Origin: Rhizobium skierniewicense
GTDB lineage: Bacteria; Pseudomonadota; Alphaproteobacteria; Rhizobiales; Rhizobiaceae
Direction of reading: 5' to 3'
Assembly (NCBI RefSeq): GCF_014196515.1
Contig: NZ_JACIDV010000022.1
Coordinates: 1 to 35,805, forward strand
Length of the DNA stretch: 35,805 bases
Position numbers and translations under genes: made by a program. The notes under the pieces are model-generated. The model was not told the origin of the DNA. It searched no databases and saw nothing but the letters and a program-made list of their open reading frames with translations. Below are positions 16,745-25,189 of the stretch, one piece after another (position 1 is the first letter of the stretch; each line of letters starts with the position of its first letter).

Positions 16745-18148
16745 TCAGGCGACGGCCTCTTTGGGCATGCTTGCTTCGCGTTTGACTGCTTCGATGTCCC
16801 GGTACCGGTGCGCCGGGTGGTTTGCCGGCAAATAGTCACCATCACCAAACAGCTTTTCCCGCAGCGTTCCGGGCTTGTAAGCGGTGGGATAAACGCCACG
16901 CTTTTGGAGTTCGGGGACAATATATCCAACGACATCCTCGAAACTATCGGGTGTTACGGCGTAAGCCAGGTTGAAGCCATCGACATCGGTATCATCGGCC
17001 CATTCCTGAAGAATATCGGCTATGCGCGATGGTGAGCCGACAAAGACCGGGCCAAGTCCGCCGATGCCTCCGAATTTTGCGAGTTCATCGATAGTCCAGC
17101 ATTTGTCGCCACCCGCGACATGCTCGACAAAGGAATGAATGGCGTTGGTTTCGATCTTCTTGACCGTATCTGTTGGTGCATATTGTCCAAAGTCGATGCC
17201 GCTCCAGCCAGACATGAAGACCAGCGAGCCATCATAGGATACGAACTTCTGATACTCCTCGAATTTTTTCTGGGCCTTTTCGTCAGTCTCATCGGTGATG
17301 ATGGTGACGAGCGTGTAGATATAGACCTTCCTCGGCTCACGCCCGGCGTCCGCCACGCGCTTTCGCATGTCCGCGACATGGGCCTTTAGGACTGACTTGG
17401 TTGGTGCCGCGACGAAGATGCACTCGGCCTGTTTCGCTGCAAAGTCCTTGCCCGGCCCTGACGCGCCCGCCTGATAGAGAACCGGCGTGCGTTGCGGTGA
17501 TGGCTCACTCAGGTGATAGCCGGGAACATCGAAATATCTGCCCTTGTGGCCGATCTCGTGGACTTTCGACGGATCGGTGAAGATACGCTTCTCGCGATCA
17601 CGTAAAACGGCACCCTCTTCCCAACTGCCCTCGAAGAGTTTGTAGAGAACCTCGACATATTCTGCGGCAACCTCGTACCGGTTGTCATGACGGCGCAGGC
17701 CCGCTTCCCCAATGTTTTTGGCCCCACTTTCGAGGTAGGACGTGACGATATTCCAACCAATGCGGCCTTTCGTGTGGTGGTCGGCCGTAGAGAGCCTGCG
17801 CGCAAAGGTGTAGGGATGTTCGAACGATGTGGATGCGGTAATACCGATACCCAGATGCTCAGTCGCAAGTGCAATGGGCGCTGCCAGTTGCAGGGGATCG
17901 TTGACGGGGATCTGCGCTGCTTGATGAATGGCATGGTAGTTGGAGCCCTTGTAGACATCGTAATAGCCGATCACGTCAGCGATGAAGATGCCATCGAAGA
18001 TGCCGCGTTCCAGCGTACGTGCAAGGTCCTGCCAATAGTCCAGATCCTTGTATGTCCATGATTTATCGCGCGGATGCGCCCACAGACCGGGGGATTGGTG
18101 ACCAACGCAGTTCATATCGAACGCATTGAAACGGATGGGTTTGCTCAT
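16745..18148 (-). CDS. LLM-class flavin-dependent monooxygenase (NtaA/SnaA/DszA type)
   Basis: Predicted FMNH2-dependent monooxygenase of the bacterial luciferase superfamily, 467 residues from ATG 18148, with GGAG six bases upstream. An adjacent ATG at 18151 and longer starts exist. Family signatures include NAFDMNCVGHQSPGLW at the start, RRLSTADHHTKGRIGWNIVTSYL, GYHLSEPSPQRTPVLYQAG and QAECIFV. Enzymes of this group use reduced flavin to oxidise N- or S-containing substrates such as nitrilotriacetate, dibenzothiophene sulfone or dimethyl sulfide. It is divergent from an SfnB-type gene, and a second family member lies at 20998-22365, so a role in releasing sulfur from organosulfur compounds is likely. 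The precise substrate cannot be read. Confidence 0.88.
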   Translation of the reverse strand: MSKPIRFNAFDMNCVGHQSPGLWAHPRDKSWTYKDLDYWQDLARTLERGIFDGIFIADVIGYYDVYKGSNYHAIHQAAQIPVNDPLQLAAPIALATEHLGIGITASTSFEHPYTFARRLSTADHHTKGRIGWNIVTSYLESGAKNIGEAGLRRHDNRYEVAAEYVEVLYKLFEGSWEEGAVLRDREKRIFTDPSKVHEIGHKGRYFDVPGYHLSEPSPQRTPVLYQAGASGPGKDFAAKQAECIFVAAPTKSVLKAHVADMRKRVADAGREPRKVYIYTLVTIITDETDEKAQKKFEEYQKFVSYDGSLVFMSGWSGIDFGQYAPTDTVKKIETNAIHSFVEHVAGGDKCWTIDELAKFGGIGGLGPVFVGSPSRIADILQEWADDTDVDGFNLAYAVTPDSFEDVVGYIVPELQKRGVYPTAYKPGTLREKLFGDGDYLPANHPAHRYRDIEAVKREASMPKEAVA

Positions 18149-18230
18149 CATAGACTCCACAATTTCGTCCCGCGACGATACGGGCGGGCGGCGATGAAGA
18201 GAAAGAGCGTCCATACCTTGTATCGACACA

Positions 18231-18250
18231 GTGGAAGAAAAAGCTTCCAC
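18231..18250. promoter_or_regulatory. Inverted repeat in the divergent promoter region
   Basis: GTGGAAG at 18231-18237 and CTTCCAC at 18244-18250 form a perfect 7-bp inverted repeat with a 6-bp spacer. It lies between the monooxygenase and SfnB-type genes, right beside a second inverted repeat. It may be a regulator site or the stem of a small hairpin in the monooxygenase leader. Confidence 0.4.
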
Positions 18251-18253
18251 ATA

Positions 18254-18278
18254 TTATTCTATAAAAGACATAGAATAA
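18254..18278. promoter_or_regulatory. Large inverted repeat, LysR-like operator candidate
   Basis: TTATTCTAT (18254-18262) and ATAGAATAA (18270-18278) are perfect 9-bp arms with the spacer AAAAGAC. The inner ATTCTAT-N7-ATAGAAT has the T-N11-A look of LysR-family sites, which is relevant because sulfur-limitation genes are often controlled by CysB/Cbl-type LysR proteins. It lies 66 bp before the SfnB-type start and about 106 bp before the monooxygenase start, so it could control both directions. Confidence 0.5.
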
Positions 18279-18343
18279 CTTTTAAGAAGTTGCACCTGTG
18301 CGATGCTCTCCACGCCGATTTAACCCGACTGTGAGGCTTCTGC

Positions 18344-19612
18344 ATGGGCACGATTTCCGAGACCAAAATCGATTACACGATCCACCCGCGCGTTAATTCC
18401 GCAGACCCGGTAGCGCCGAGACCGCGCCCTTCTGTTCCAGCCCATATTATCACCTTAGACGCCGAGGCCATCGAGATTGCGGAGCGTCTTGCCGAAAAAT
18501 TCAAGATTGGCGCTGCTCTGCGCGACCGGGAAGGGCTTTTGCCCGTGACCGAACTGGATGATTATTCGCAAAGCGGTCTGTGGAGCATGAATGTGCCAAG
18601 GGCCTATGGTGGGCCGGAGGTCTCATACGCCACGCTTGCCAGGGTTATCGCCACCATAGCGGCGGCCGACCCGGCCATTGCCCAGACGACCCAAAACCAT
18701 CTCGCCATCATCGCAACGGTCGATCTGGATGGGACAGAAGAGCAGAAAAAGCTGTTCTTCGGGTGGGCGCTTCAGGGCCTTCGTTACGGCAACGCCTTTT
18801 CCGAACTTAAGAGCAAGACGGTGGCCGATTTCGAAACCAAGGTGGTTCACGATGGCGACGACGTCATCGTCAACGGTGAGAAATTTTATACCACGGGAGC
18901 CCTGTTGGCCCATATCGTTCCCATCGTCGGCGTTGATGAGGCCGGCCAAGGCTATCTCGTCTTCGCCGACCGGGATGCACCGGGCCTGACCGTCACCAAC
19001 AACTGGTCGAGCTTTGGCCAGCGCACCACGGCGTCGGGATCGGTGAAGATCGAGAATGTGCGCGTGCCGAAGGCGCGGGCGTTGAAGGTGACGTCCTTCG
19101 ATCACCCAACGGTTGGTGGTCCCGTCTCCCAGATCATTCAATCGGCCATTGATGCCGGCATTGCGCGTGGCACGATCGAGGATACGATTACTTTCATCAA
19201 CACCTACAGCCGCCCGTGGATTGACAGCGGCAAAGAGACCGCTGGCGAAGACCTGTTCACGATTGCAGCGATCGGCGACCTGAAGATCAAACTCCATGCG
19301 GCAGAAGCACTGCTGGAGATCGCCGGCCGCAGTATCGATAGTGCCAGGGCCAGTTCCACGTTGGAAACCGTCTCGGAAGCGACGATCAAGACAGGAGAAT
19401 CCAAGGTTCTGACCACGGAAATCGCGATCCTTGCTGCAAACAAGCTGTTCGAACTGGCGGGAACACGTTCGACGCTTGCGGAGCATGGGCTGGACCGACA
19501 CTGGCGCAATGCCCGCGTTCACACGCTGCATGATCCTGTCCGGTGGAAATATTACCATGTCGGCAATTATTACCTGAATGGTGCGCACCCGCCACGCCAT
19601 GCCTGGAACTGA
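18344..19612 (+). CDS. SfnB-family sulfur acquisition oxidoreductase (acyl-CoA dehydrogenase-like), copy 1
   Basis: Flavoprotein of the acyl-CoA dehydrogenase fold in the SfnB/DszC branch, 422 residues. Seen are the N-terminal helical domain (SQSGLWSMNVPRAYGG), the middle beta domain (GEKFYTTGALLAHIVPIVG, SSFGQRTTASGSV) and the C-terminal end DPVRWKYYHVGNYYLNG. This group works on organosulfur compounds (dibenzothiophene, dimethyl sulfone) rather than acyl-CoA esters. The start ATG 18344 has a GAGG site about 8 nt upstream. It is the first gene of a two-gene unit; the next SfnB-type gene starts 11 bp after its stop. The divergent LLM monooxygenase shares its promoter region, which carries two inverted repeats. 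Confidence 0.88.
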   Translation: MGTISETKIDYTIHPRVNSADPVAPRPRPSVPAHIITLDAEAIEIAERLAEKFKIGAALRDREGLLPVTELDDYSQSGLWSMNVPRAYGGPEVSYATLARVIATIAAADPAIAQTTQNHLAIIATVDLDGTEEQKKLFFGWALQGLRYGNAFSELKSKTVADFETKVVHDGDDVIVNGEKFYTTGALLAHIVPIVGVDEAGQGYLVFADRDAPGLTVTNNWSSFGQRTTASGSVKIENVRVPKARALKVTSFDHPTVGGPVSQIIQSAIDAGIARGTIEDTITFINTYSRPWIDSGKETAGEDLFTIAAIGDLKIKLHAAEALLEIAGRSIDSARASSTLETVSEATIKTGESKVLTTEIAILAANKLFELAGTRSTLAEHGLDRHWRNARVHTLHDPVRWKYYHVGNYYLNGAHPPRHAWN

Positions 19613-19623
19613 GGTCCGATGAG

Positions 19624-20886
19624 ATGACGACAACGGACAGAACGCGACATCTGCAGGCAGCACGAACGACTGGCATGCCTGCACCGCATGTCCCGCCGCG
19701 CCAAAAGCTTGCGCATGTCATCAAGAGCGATGACGAGGCTATCGCCATCGCCAAGGAGCTTGCCCGCGAATTTGCCGTGGGTGCAGCGGAGCGCGACCGG
19801 GATCGGCGTTTGCCGCTGGCGCAGATCGAGCGCTTCTCACAAAGCGGCCTCTGGGCGATTTCCGTGCCGAAGCAATATGGCGGCGCGGAGGTCTCGGCGG
19901 TAACGCTTGCAGAGGTGACCGCCACCATATCAGCTGCCGATGGCAGCATCGGGCAGATACCGCAGAACCATTTCTATATGGTGGAAGCGTTGCGGCTTGC
20001 GGGCAGCGAAGAGCAGAAGAAGCATTATTTCCAGCGCGTTCTGGATGGTGACCGGCTGGGCAATGCTTTCACCGAGATCGGAACGAAGACGCCGGTCGAT
20101 TACAAAACGCATTTCGCAGAACGGAACGGAAAGCTGTTGCTCAACGGGCAGAAGTTTTATTCCACCGGCTCGCTGTTTGCTCACATCATCGTGGCTGTTG
20201 CCAAAGGGCCGGACGAGCGCGTGAACATCGTTTTCATCGACCGATCGACGGCGGGCCTAAACCTCATCGACGACTGGACGTCGTTTGGCCAGCGCACCAC
20301 CGGCAGCGGCACCGTGACCTTTGACGATGTGGGGATCACACCCTTTCAGGTGGTGGACCAGCAGGGTGTGTTTGAACGGCCCACCACAATGGGTCCGTTT
20401 GCGCAGATCATCCACGCCGCCGTTCAGGTGGGCATCGCCCGTGGCGCGCTGGCCGAAACAGTTTCTTACGTCCGCGCCCATGCCCGACCGTTCTTTGAAC
20501 TGGACATAGAACATGGTTATGAGGACCCGCACACCATTCATTACGTAGGCGATGTCACGATCCGGGTTCATGCGGCCGACGCGCTGCTGGCAAGAGCGGG
20601 GCGCATTCTCGATGAGGCGACCGCTTCACCCAATGAGAAAACCGTTGCGGCCGCCTCCATCGCGGTGGCAGAGGTCAAGGCGCTGGGAACGGAGGTTGCA
20701 CAGCTGGCCTCCACCAAACTCATCGAACTCGGCGGCGCACGCTCGACGCTGGAAAGCTATGGCCTGGATCGCTTCTGGCGCAATGCCCGGACCCATTCGC
20801 TGCACGATCCGGTCCGCTGGAAATACCACCATATCGGCAATTTTTATCTCAACGGCATCCTACCGCCACGCCACGGCGCCATCTGA
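19624..20886 (+). CDS. SfnB-family sulfur acquisition oxidoreductase, copy 2
   Basis: A second acyl-CoA dehydrogenase-like flavoprotein, 420 residues from ATG 19624. An open frame reaches back to 19543, but that would overlap the previous gene; a TGAGG site about 10 nt upstream favours 19624. It shares the landmarks of copy 1: SQSGLWAISVPKQYGG, GQKFYSTGSLFAHIIV, SFGQRTTGSGTV and DPVRWKYHHIGNFYLNG. The two are clearly paralogous but well diverged, so this is an old duplication or separate acquisition with different substrates. It is transcribed with copy 1 and is convergent with the second LLM monooxygenase. Confidence 0.88.
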   Translation: MTTTDRTRHLQAARTTGMPAPHVPPRQKLAHVIKSDDEAIAIAKELAREFAVGAAERDRDRRLPLAQIERFSQSGLWAISVPKQYGGAEVSAVTLAEVTATISAADGSIGQIPQNHFYMVEALRLAGSEEQKKHYFQRVLDGDRLGNAFTEIGTKTPVDYKTHFAERNGKLLLNGQKFYSTGSLFAHIIVAVAKGPDERVNIVFIDRSTAGLNLIDDWTSFGQRTTGSGTVTFDDVGITPFQVVDQQGVFERPTTMGPFAQIIHAAVQVGIARGALAETVSYVRAHARPFFELDIEHGYEDPHTIHYVGDVTIRVHAADALLARAGRILDEATASPNEKTVAAASIAVAEVKALGTEVAQLASTKLIELGGARSTLESYGLDRFWRNARTHSLHDPVRWKYHHIGNFYLNGILPPRHGAI

Positions 20887-20966
20887 TCTGCGTCCCCTCA
20901 GCGCCTAGAAGGGAACATCCTCCTACTGCCTGTCCCATGAACAAGTGGTCTGAACCCTGCCCACAC

Positions 20967-20990
20967 ATGCCCGGATGAACCCTCGGGCAT
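20967..20990. terminator. Hairpin between convergent genes
   Basis: ATGCCCG (20967-20973) and CGGGCAT (20984-20990) form a perfect 7-bp stem with a 10-nt loop in the 111-bp gap between two converging genes. There is no clear T-run on either side, so it is only a candidate bidirectional terminator. Confidence 0.4.
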
Positions 20991-20997
20991 CGTAAGT

Positions 20998-22365
20998 TCA
21001 ATCACCGGGAAAACGCCAGTTCGCAGCAACATGCGGGCGCGTCAGGCGGTCACCGTTGCCAAACAAGCTGCTGCGTAAAGTGTCCCCCTGATACACGGTC
21101 TTATAGCGACCGCGTGATTGAAGCTCGGGAATGACGAGATCGACAAACTCCTCATAGCACTCGGGCACGACAGTCCGCGTCAGATTGAATCCGTCAATTT
21201 CCCCTTCATCGATCCACGCTTCCAACTCATCCGCAATCGCGGACGCCGTACCGACCAATGTCGGGTAGCGCCCGCCGAGAGCGAGGCTTGTGAGAAGATC
21301 ACGCTTCGTCCAGCCGCGCTCCCGTGCCGTCTGAACGCCGGATTGAATGGCGTTGCCTTTTCCGCTGTCTTTGATGATCGGATCATCAAGAGCAAGGCTC
21401 TCGAGATCGATGCCGGAGCCTGCGGAAAAATGCGCCAGTCCAGCTTCCGGGCTGGCGTAGCGGCAATAGTCGGCATATTTTTCCTGAGCGTCCATCTCCG
21501 TCAGACCGGGAATGACGTTGATCGCGACGAAAATCTTGATGTCGTCTGGCTGCCGCCCTGCTTTGATGGCTTCGGCGCGCAGCAGCCGTGACGCCCTTTG
21601 GGCAGCCTTCCGGTCTGTCGCCGAAATGAAGATGCATTCGGCGTGACGCGCGGCGAATGCGCGCCCTTTTTCGGAACTGCCCGCCTGAAACAGCACCGGC
21701 GTGCGCTGCGGCGAGGGTTCGCTCAAATGATATCCCTGCGACTGGTAGAATGTGCCCTGGTGGTCGATGGTCCGGACGCGAGCGGGATCGGCATAGATGC
21801 GACCTTGCTTGTCGGCGCGTACGGCATCGTCCGCCCAACTGCCTTCCCAGAGCCTGTAGAGCAATTCCAGCGCCTCATCCGCCTGATCGTAACGGTCGTC
21901 ATGGCCTGTCATGGCGCTCTGGCCGATGGCACGCGCTGCGCTGTCGAGATATCCGGTCACGATATTCCAACCCATGCGACCGCCGGTAAGATGGTCAAGC
22001 GTCGACATGCGGCGGGCGAAGAGATAAGGCGGCTCGGCATTGGCGTTCACCGTGACGCCGAAACCCAGATGCCTGGTCGTGGCTGCCATGGCAGAGACCA
22101 GCATCATCGGATCATTGACGGGCAGTTGTACCGATTCCCGCAGCGGCACATCGACGGAGCCGCCATAGACATCGTAGACGCCGAGAATATCCGCGAGAAA
22201 AATGGCATCGAACAGACCGCGCTCGAGCGTTTGCGCAAGATTTGTCCAGTAGCCGATCGTGTTGTAGTCCGAAGAGCGATCCTGGGGGTGGGTCCAAAGG
22301 CCATGGTTGATGTGGCCAATGCAATTCATGCTGAAGGCATTCAGGCGAATTTCCTTTTTGGGCAT
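20998..22365 (-). CDS. LLM-class flavin-dependent monooxygenase, second copy
   Basis: FMNH2-dependent monooxygenase of the NtaA/SnaA/DszA group, 455 residues. The ATG at 22365 has a GGAAGATGGA ribosome site. Motifs parallel the other copy: NAFSMNCIGHINHGLW, RRMSTLDHLTGGRMGWNIVTGYL, GYHLSEPSPQRTPVLFQAGSS, AECIFIS, and ELQSRGRYKTVYQGDTLRSSLFG at the end. It is single, transcribed towards the SfnB pair. With the LLM gene at 16745-18148 it brackets the two SfnB-type genes, and the four together look like a set for oxidising organosulfur compounds. A flavin reductase to supply FMNH2 is not present in the window and must come from elsewhere. Confidence 0.88.
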   Translation of the reverse strand: MPKKEIRLNAFSMNCIGHINHGLWTHPQDRSSDYNTIGYWTNLAQTLERGLFDAIFLADILGVYDVYGGSVDVPLRESVQLPVNDPMMLVSAMAATTRHLGFGVTVNANAEPPYLFARRMSTLDHLTGGRMGWNIVTGYLDSAARAIGQSAMTGHDDRYDQADEALELLYRLWEGSWADDAVRADKQGRIYADPARVRTIDHQGTFYQSQGYHLSEPSPQRTPVLFQAGSSEKGRAFAARHAECIFISATDRKAAQRASRLLRAEAIKAGRQPDDIKIFVAINVIPGLTEMDAQEKYADYCRYASPEAGLAHFSAGSGIDLESLALDDPIIKDSGKGNAIQSGVQTARERGWTKRDLLTSLALGGRYPTLVGTASAIADELEAWIDEGEIDGFNLTRTVVPECYEEFVDLVIPELQSRGRYKTVYQGDTLRSSLFGNGDRLTRPHVAANWRFPGD

Positions 22366-22384
22366 TCCATCTTCCGCCGTTTTC

Positions 22385-22522
22385 TATGAGGTCGAGGCCA
22401 GCATTGTAGTCAGTTGAGAAGATCAGGCCAGCGGCATCCACGAAAATACTGCCTGGCTGGATCATTTGGAACGTCCGAGGCCTGCGGTCAGTCTCAAGTT
22501 GGACGTGATGGTCGCAGAGCAC
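22385..22522 (-). pseudogene. Possible C-terminal remnant with LVIVD-like repeat
   Basis: In the gap between the monooxygenase and ROK genes, one minus-strand frame reads CDHHVQLETDRRPRTF, QPGSIFVDAAGLIFSTDY and NAGLDLIENGG. It resembles the last repeat of proteins with LVIVD-type motifs, where GLIYxTDYNAGL is common. No start or ribosome site is visible and the piece is about 45 residues, so it would be a leftover of a deleted gene. The resemblance is from memory and weak. Confidence 0.25.
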
Positions 22523-22584
22523 CCATTGTCAACGGGATGATAGCGTTCGGAGATAGTCAGCTGCGTCAGTTCACCAGGCGGCGC

Positions 22585-23733
22585 TCAAACGAACCAACGA
22601 AATCTGAGTGGCAGTAAGGCAGAACCGATGGCCGAGGCATCTCCCTTCGTTTCGCTTAAGACAAGTTTTGCCTCCTTCGGTCCAACCCCGTATCGATGGT
22701 CTCGCTGCGAGGGCAGGCGCGCACGGTCGATCATCATCCTGCCAAGCGCTGGCGGAAGTTGACCACCGAAAACGATCGCCTGCGGATCAAGGATGGCAAT
22801 GAGGCCAGCCACCAAACGATCCACTTGTGGCATGGTATCGTCTAGCCATTCTTCAACACCCGGCCATGCCGGGTCGAACCGGTGGTACAATGTTTCAATC
22901 GAGTGAATATCGACGCCATTTTTTTGCAGTGTGGCGATCAGATATTGCAAAGCGGGGCGCTTTGGGCCTTCAGCGGCATTGTATATTCCGCTGAGCTCGC
23001 CAGCATTGCCGTGAAAGCCATGAAAGGGTTGGCCGCCAAGGATCAACCCGCCGCCGAAACCGTAGTTGAAGGACAGATAGGCAAAGGTCTGGCACCATGA
23101 CCCTACGCCGCAAAGGCTTTCGCCGATCGCTCCCGTGGTGGCATTGTTTTCAAGCCAGACAGGCAGGCGAAATCGTTCTTCGAGGATCGGTCTCAGATCC
23201 ATCAACGACCAGTCTCTCAAAGGCTCGGGCGCATTGAAAGCGCGGTCTTCCGAGACGAAAAATCCCGACATGGAAAAACCAAGACCGAGCAGCTTTTCAC
23301 GCGCGATACCATACCGCTCGAGCAGGCGTTCGAGAGCAAGAGACAGTGCGACAAGGGTGTTTTCCCGATCGCTTGGAAGCATTTTGAGTTTTTCTTCGAC
23401 AACGATGCTGCACTGGAAATCGGCAATGCAGATCATCACGGAATCGGTGTTGATGGAAATACCGAGAGAATAGGATGCCTCCGGCACCAGTTCGATGGTG
23501 GGGCTTGGCTGGCCGCGCGCGCCTTTCAGCGCCGCGCCGGCGCGCAGAAGCCCACGCTCCAACAAACCCTCGATCAGGCGATGCACGGATTGCTGCGTAA
23601 GGTTCGTGTGGCCTGTAATCTGAGCTCTTGCGATGGATCCGTGGCGGCGGACGATATCCAGAATGAGGCGATCATTCGCGCTGGCAAGCGGCTGGCGGTC
23701 GAATATCTGTCGCGGCGTGTGATCGATGGTCAT
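22585..23733 (-). CDS. ROK-family transcriptional regulator
   Basis: Predicted repressor of 382 residues. A winged helix-turn-helix lies at about 18-70 (ANDRLILDIVRRHGSIARAQITG, TNLTQQSVHRLIEGLLERG), followed by a ROK domain (LGISINTDSVMICIADF, LENNATTGAIGE, FGGGLILGGQPFHGFHGNAGEL). Two features are unusual. The Glu-x-Gly-His motif expected after AGE is replaced by LSG, and the cysteine-rich zinc motif is missing, so sugar binding may differ from NagC/XylR-type members. It is divergent from the ABC operon starting at 23878, with a palindrome in the shared 144-bp region. That position makes it the probable regulator of the operon, with the transported compound or a product as the effector. Confidence 0.88.
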   Translation of the reverse strand: MTIDHTPRQIFDRQPLASANDRLILDIVRRHGSIARAQITGHTNLTQQSVHRLIEGLLERGLLRAGAALKGARGQPSPTIELVPEASYSLGISINTDSVMICIADFQCSIVVEEKLKMLPSDRENTLVALSLALERLLERYGIAREKLLGLGFSMSGFFVSEDRAFNAPEPLRDWSLMDLRPILEERFRLPVWLENNATTGAIGESLCGVGSWCQTFAYLSFNYGFGGGLILGGQPFHGFHGNAGELSGIYNAAEGPKRPALQYLIATLQKNGVDIHSIETLYHRFDPAWPGVEEWLDDTMPQVDRLVAGLIAILDPQAIVFGGQLPPALGRMMIDRARLPSQRDHRYGVGPKEAKLVLSETKGDASAIGSALLPLRFRWFV

Positions 23734-23803
23734 GTCTTTGGATAACGACTGTAGCAGGTCGCGGCAACACGGCCATTGGCCTGCAAAAGTGTTTTTTGTC
23801 GGA

Positions 23804-23835
23804 TTGTCACAAATATTACACTCAAAGTGTATTAA
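23804..23835 (+). promoter_or_regulatory. Promoter of the ABC operon with embedded palindrome
   Basis: TACACT-CAA-AGTGTA (23817-23831) is a perfect 6-bp inverted repeat in the gap between the ROK regulator and the transport operon. A -35-like TTGTCA (23804-23809) and a -10-like TGTATT/TATTAA (about 23828-23835) place the palindrome over the spacer and -10. That is where a repressor would block RNA polymerase. The boxes are fair rather than perfect. Confidence 0.45.
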
Positions 23836-23877
23836 TAGAAAGTCAGTTGTTAAACCCGCCCTTAGGAGCCGCCATCA

Positions 23878-25107
23878 ATGAGCCTCAGATTCCTCACGAT
23901 CGCAACGGTGTCGTTGGCGACGATCGCGGCGCCGTGTCTTGCTGCTGACAGCAATATGAAGAACCTCGATTTTGATCTGTCGAAGGTCACGCGCGAAAAT
24001 TTCTACGACATCGTCGTTCCCGCTGCCAAAGCTGAGGGTGGGGTGACGATGTATAATTTCGCAGGCAGTTTCGGAGACACCTGGAAGGAATTGATCACGC
24101 GTTTCGAAGCAAAATACGGCATCAAGGTCACATACAGCGATGTAAAGGGCGATCAGGCCAACCAGCAGCTGATCGCCGTGCAGACAGCGGGGCAGGACGC
24201 GCCTGTTGACGCCTATTTTGCCGGTGGTGGCAGCTACCCTCTTTTGTCCTCCAAGGGCGTCGTCGGCAATATTCCGTTGACGAAGATTTTGCCCAATATG
24301 GACACTTATAATCCTGAGTTCGCCGAGACCGTATTCGGCAGACCACACGGTGGCAGTTTCCCCTTGGTGCATCTCAACCAAACGGCAATCGGATATGATT
24401 CCGCCTTCGTGAGCGCTCAAGACGTTCCGAAAAGCTTCGAGGACTTGTTGGCGTGGGCGGAGAAGAACCCCAAGCGTCTGGGTGTCACGCTTCCGGCCAA
24501 GGGCGGTTCGGGCAGCGGCTTCATATATTCGGTGGCGCTCAATTATCTGACGGGCGACTGCCGCAAGCAACTGACGGACTATGATCAGACGCCGCAGCAG
24601 GCCGAAGACTGGGCCATGGAGTCCCATTGCCTCGATCCCGTTTGGGACTACTACCGCCGCCTGTTGGCTGTGGCGGAACTGACCAATGGCAACGCCGATA
24701 CGCTCAATCTGATCAACAACCAGCAGCTCTACATGGGTACCGTCTGGGAGGATCAGGTCATGAGCTTCCTTGGTACCAAGCAATTGCCCGACAGTTTCCG
24801 GGTCACGATTCTGGAAAAGGGTCAGGTCGGCTCTGGTGACGCCATGTTCGTGCCCGCCAATGCCAAGCATGTCGCATCGGCCCTGCTTCTGATCGATATG
24901 GCGATGAGCAAGGACTTCCAGCTCTGGAAGCTGGAAAACAAGGCCTCGCGTTCGCCGCGCGTCGATGTCACCAACGATCTCATGCCAAAATCAGCGCAGG
25001 ACCACGTCTTGCCGCAGAGCGTCTATCCGCGCCTGTCGGTACCAGCGTTCTGGGATATGTCGACGGCGCTTGGCGAAGCACTCGATGAGAAAGTCCTCAA
25101 TCAGTAA
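23878..25107 (+). CDS. ABC transporter substrate-binding protein
   Basis: Periplasmic binding protein, 409 residues, starting at ATG 23878 with AGGAG 9 bases before it. The signal peptide (MSLRFLTIATVSLATIAAPC) is likely cut after ALA-type residues around position 22. The mature part has the extracellular solute-binding family 1 look (EGGVTMYNFAGSFGDTWKELITRFEAKYGIKVTY; DAYFAGGGSYPLL), as used for iron, polyamines, thiamine and sugar phosphates. It is the first gene of an operon with an ATPase, two permeases, a GDPD-type phosphodiesterase and an inositol monophosphatase-type enzyme. By this context the ligand is probably a phosphodiester such as a glycerophosphodiester, but the family does not fix the substrate. 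Confidence 0.88.
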   Translation: MSLRFLTIATVSLATIAAPCLAADSNMKNLDFDLSKVTRENFYDIVVPAAKAEGGVTMYNFAGSFGDTWKELITRFEAKYGIKVTYSDVKGDQANQQLIAVQTAGQDAPVDAYFAGGGSYPLLSSKGVVGNIPLTKILPNMDTYNPEFAETVFGRPHGGSFPLVHLNQTAIGYDSAFVSAQDVPKSFEDLLAWAEKNPKRLGVTLPAKGGSGSGFIYSVALNYLTGDCRKQLTDYDQTPQQAEDWAMESHCLDPVWDYYRRLLAVAELTNGNADTLNLINNQQLYMGTVWEDQVMSFLGTKQLPDSFRVTILEKGQVGSGDAMFVPANAKHVASALLLIDMAMSKDFQLWKLENKASRSPRVDVTNDLMPKSAQDHVLPQSVYPRLSVPAFWDMSTALGEALDEKVLNQ

Positions 25108-25126
25108 CACCACCGGATCGCCCTCG

Positions 25127-25152
25127 TGTGAGGAAGTGCAAAGCGCCTCACA
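25127..25152 (+). other. Intergenic hairpin behind the binding-protein gene
   Basis: TGTGAGG (25127-25133) and CCTCACA (25146-25152) form a perfect 7-bp stem with a 12-nt loop in the 82-bp gap before the ATPase gene. No T-run follows. Hairpins at this place in ABC operons often stabilise the binding-protein mRNA or reduce read-through, giving an excess of binding protein over the membrane parts. Confidence 0.45.
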
Positions 25153-25189
25153 GGTCGTACGCTCGGTCAAAACCAGGACGGACGCTCAC

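Noticed and set aside
18623..19684. 353-codon minus-strand frame opposite the first SfnB-type gene
   Set aside because: Antisense to a gene with family motifs along its whole length; no ribosome site and no domain.
23875..24870. 331-codon minus-strand frame opposite the binding-protein gene
   Set aside because: Antisense to a gene with signal peptide, operon position and ribosome site; composition is that of a shadow.
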